Shown here in pieces: positions 62,484-64,000 of a DNA stretch of 64,000 nucleotides. The stretch lies in assembly GCA_000149265.1 (NCBI GenBank), contig CH002657.1, positions 289,544-353,543 of the forward strand. Reading direction: 5' to 3'. The notes beneath the pieces are model-generated. The model was given only the letters and a program-made list of their open reading frames with translations, was not told where the DNA came from and did not search any database. Numbering within the stretch: the stretch's first letter is position 1; each line of letters begins with the position of its first letter. The stretch is from Ciona savignyi. Taxonomy: Eukaryota; Chordata; Ascidiacea; Phlebobranchia; Cionidae. A program made the translations under genes and the position numbers.

Positions 62484-64000
62484 GTGAGTTCTGCACGATA
62501 TCTTCCGTATCATTTCACCTTCTGCACTTGTGTGTATATGTACTGCCGCTTCTAAACAACAGGCCATGGCTCGTCCGAATTAACCACCTTCTCCGCGCTT
62601 TCCAACTGCGCGGAAAGAGTCATAAAAAACATCTTTCGTTTTATAAAAGTTATTGAGAGGTAAATTAGGCGTGTGATCATTTCCGGTACTTTGATCGGCG
62701 CTTTTCGCACAAAATCACAACCATAACAACATCATTCGCCTTTGACCATGGCTCGTTTTGTCACAGGTCGTTAGTTTTAATACATCCATGCAACTATATG
62801 TAGTACATTAAATTGGGTGTCGCCGCAAATCAATAAATATTTGTGGTGGTAATGGGGCCGAGATTTTCCAGCCCCGCTTTCAAAGTCAGTCTAGTAAAGT
62901 GGAATCCATTATAGCGAGATACGATTCAGCATGCCATATCAAAGCATAGTTGTTATAAGCGGACCCTCAATCGCTATATTCGTCGCCAGAACGAGACATA
63001 TTATTATTAATGACCCGATGCCATACGCTATCTCTCGTAAGAGATCACGCCCTTAACATAAACAGGAACACCAATGATACGACCCTTAAAGGTGCGAAAA
63101 CTCCATTAATCCACGCGACACCTTGTCGCATGTTTGTAAACACGCAGCGAAATAGACAGGTCGCTAATTCCCAGCCTTCTAGCATTGCACCTCAGTCACG
63201 GAGTCGTAGTGAATAAGGCAAGTAGCGAGCGATACTTTTCTGTTCAAACACAAGTCTAATCCTGCACGACGGTTCGAATAGCAACTACTGCGGCTTAAAC
63301 CTCTATTACATAATAAACGCAAAGATTATGTTGCAATGGCATTTGAAGAGGTAACATCAGTTTGAAACAAGGACGATTGAATTACAGATTATAAAAGCAT
63401 TGCTGTCCTCACAGTTTCACAGCTTAGCACTTTAAATAACTTTTGTTGTAAACTTCACCGCTACTTATTTGACATCGACTGATTTTTGACAGCTTTATTA
63501 GTTGTGACTGAGTTTAATTTATCATCCAATTCATTAGTTAGCTTAATATCGGCGAGGTGTCGAGATTCGTGGATTCCTATTCTCACACTTGTAACCCGAT
63601 TTCTCGTCGGTGACATTGATTTATTCTCTTTCGTCTTTATCGCCAAGTTGGGAAAATTAGATTCAAAATTACCGGGCCCGCCGACACCTTTGTCTAGAAT
63701 CGCGCGTTGGATCGACATTACTCATGTCATGTGAAGAGGTTCCTACGATGCATTGTATGCCGATGCTCACTTACCAACTTAAGAATGTCGACGTGTTATT
63801 TACGATTCACTTCAACAGAGTTCTTGAACCAATAGGTTTTTATAAATCGTGTTTATATTGGCGAGACCCCCAGTAATATGCGGCCCGAGGTTAAACATAA
63901 TGAATTGTAATTGTCGTACTTAACAAAAAAATGTCGCCTCATTCTGGTATGTGCCGATTAAAGTAAACATACTGCAAGTAACGCCCTGTTGCGCCACCGC
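62484..64000 (+). other. Start of ADAMTS intron 7
   Basis: Begins with a consensus gtgagt. The expected next block (CDTLGLA-type sequence leading to HExxH) was not found before the window ends, so the next exon should lie to the right. Confidence 0.5.

Noticed and set aside
1-64000. CRISPR arrays, operons of bacterial type, phage or integrated virus genes
   Set aside because: All confident genes are intron-bearing or conserved metazoan genes; no spaced direct repeats, capsid, integrase or reverse-transcriptase blocks were seen.

Overview
The window looks like nuclear DNA of a solitary ascidian tunicate, most likely a Ciona species. Several signs point there: short GT-AG introns, compact intergenic spaces, very short 3' ends, single-copy versions of genes that vertebrates carry in several copies (one BICD, one ADAMTS9/20-type gene), and a strong local contrast in CpG density. 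The species call is inference, because no rRNA or mitochondrial marker is present. All gene models were built by reading splice sites and homologous protein blocks by eye; there is no transcript support.

Layout: (1) 59-1480, minus: the BTB-BACK end of a kelch-like gene that runs off the left edge, with a promoter-like cluster near 3.1-3.25 kb. (2) 5534-8637, plus: a secreted histidine-brace protein resembling a lytic polysaccharide monooxygenase, with TATA box, 5' UTR intron and seven coding exons. (3) 11045-23301, plus: a complete Bicaudal-D gene in 17 coding exons. Its introns hold a MITE-like element carrying a tRNA-Asp-like sequence, and a 100-N assembly gap flanked by a near-identical 0.48-kb duplication. 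(4) 25387-31727, minus: the replicative helicase gene MCM4 in 13 exons, convergent with BICD. (5) 32852-33862, plus: intronless WD-repeat gene GNB1L, divergent from MCM4, with a 20-bp E2F-type palindrome between them. (6) 34187-41692, plus: PUS7L, a TruD-family pseudouridine synthase, with one apparent 1-nt frameshift. (7) 41.7-48.0 kb: no convincing gene. (8) 48036-62483 and beyond, plus: the 5' part of a secreted ADAMTS9/20 (GON-1)-type metalloprotease with long introns, cut by the right edge before the zinc-binding motif.

The 11-36 kb block of housekeeping genes is CpG-poor, while the LPMO-like gene and everything right of about 36-37 kb is visibly CpG-richer. This fits the mosaic gene-body methylation known in Ciona. 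No prokaryote-style system is present. The items most worth a second look are the histidine-brace protein, a signal-peptide reading frame cut by the assembly gap, the tRNA-bearing MITE, and the two reading-frame problems in otherwise intact housekeeping genes (MCM4 intron 8, PUS7L exon 3).
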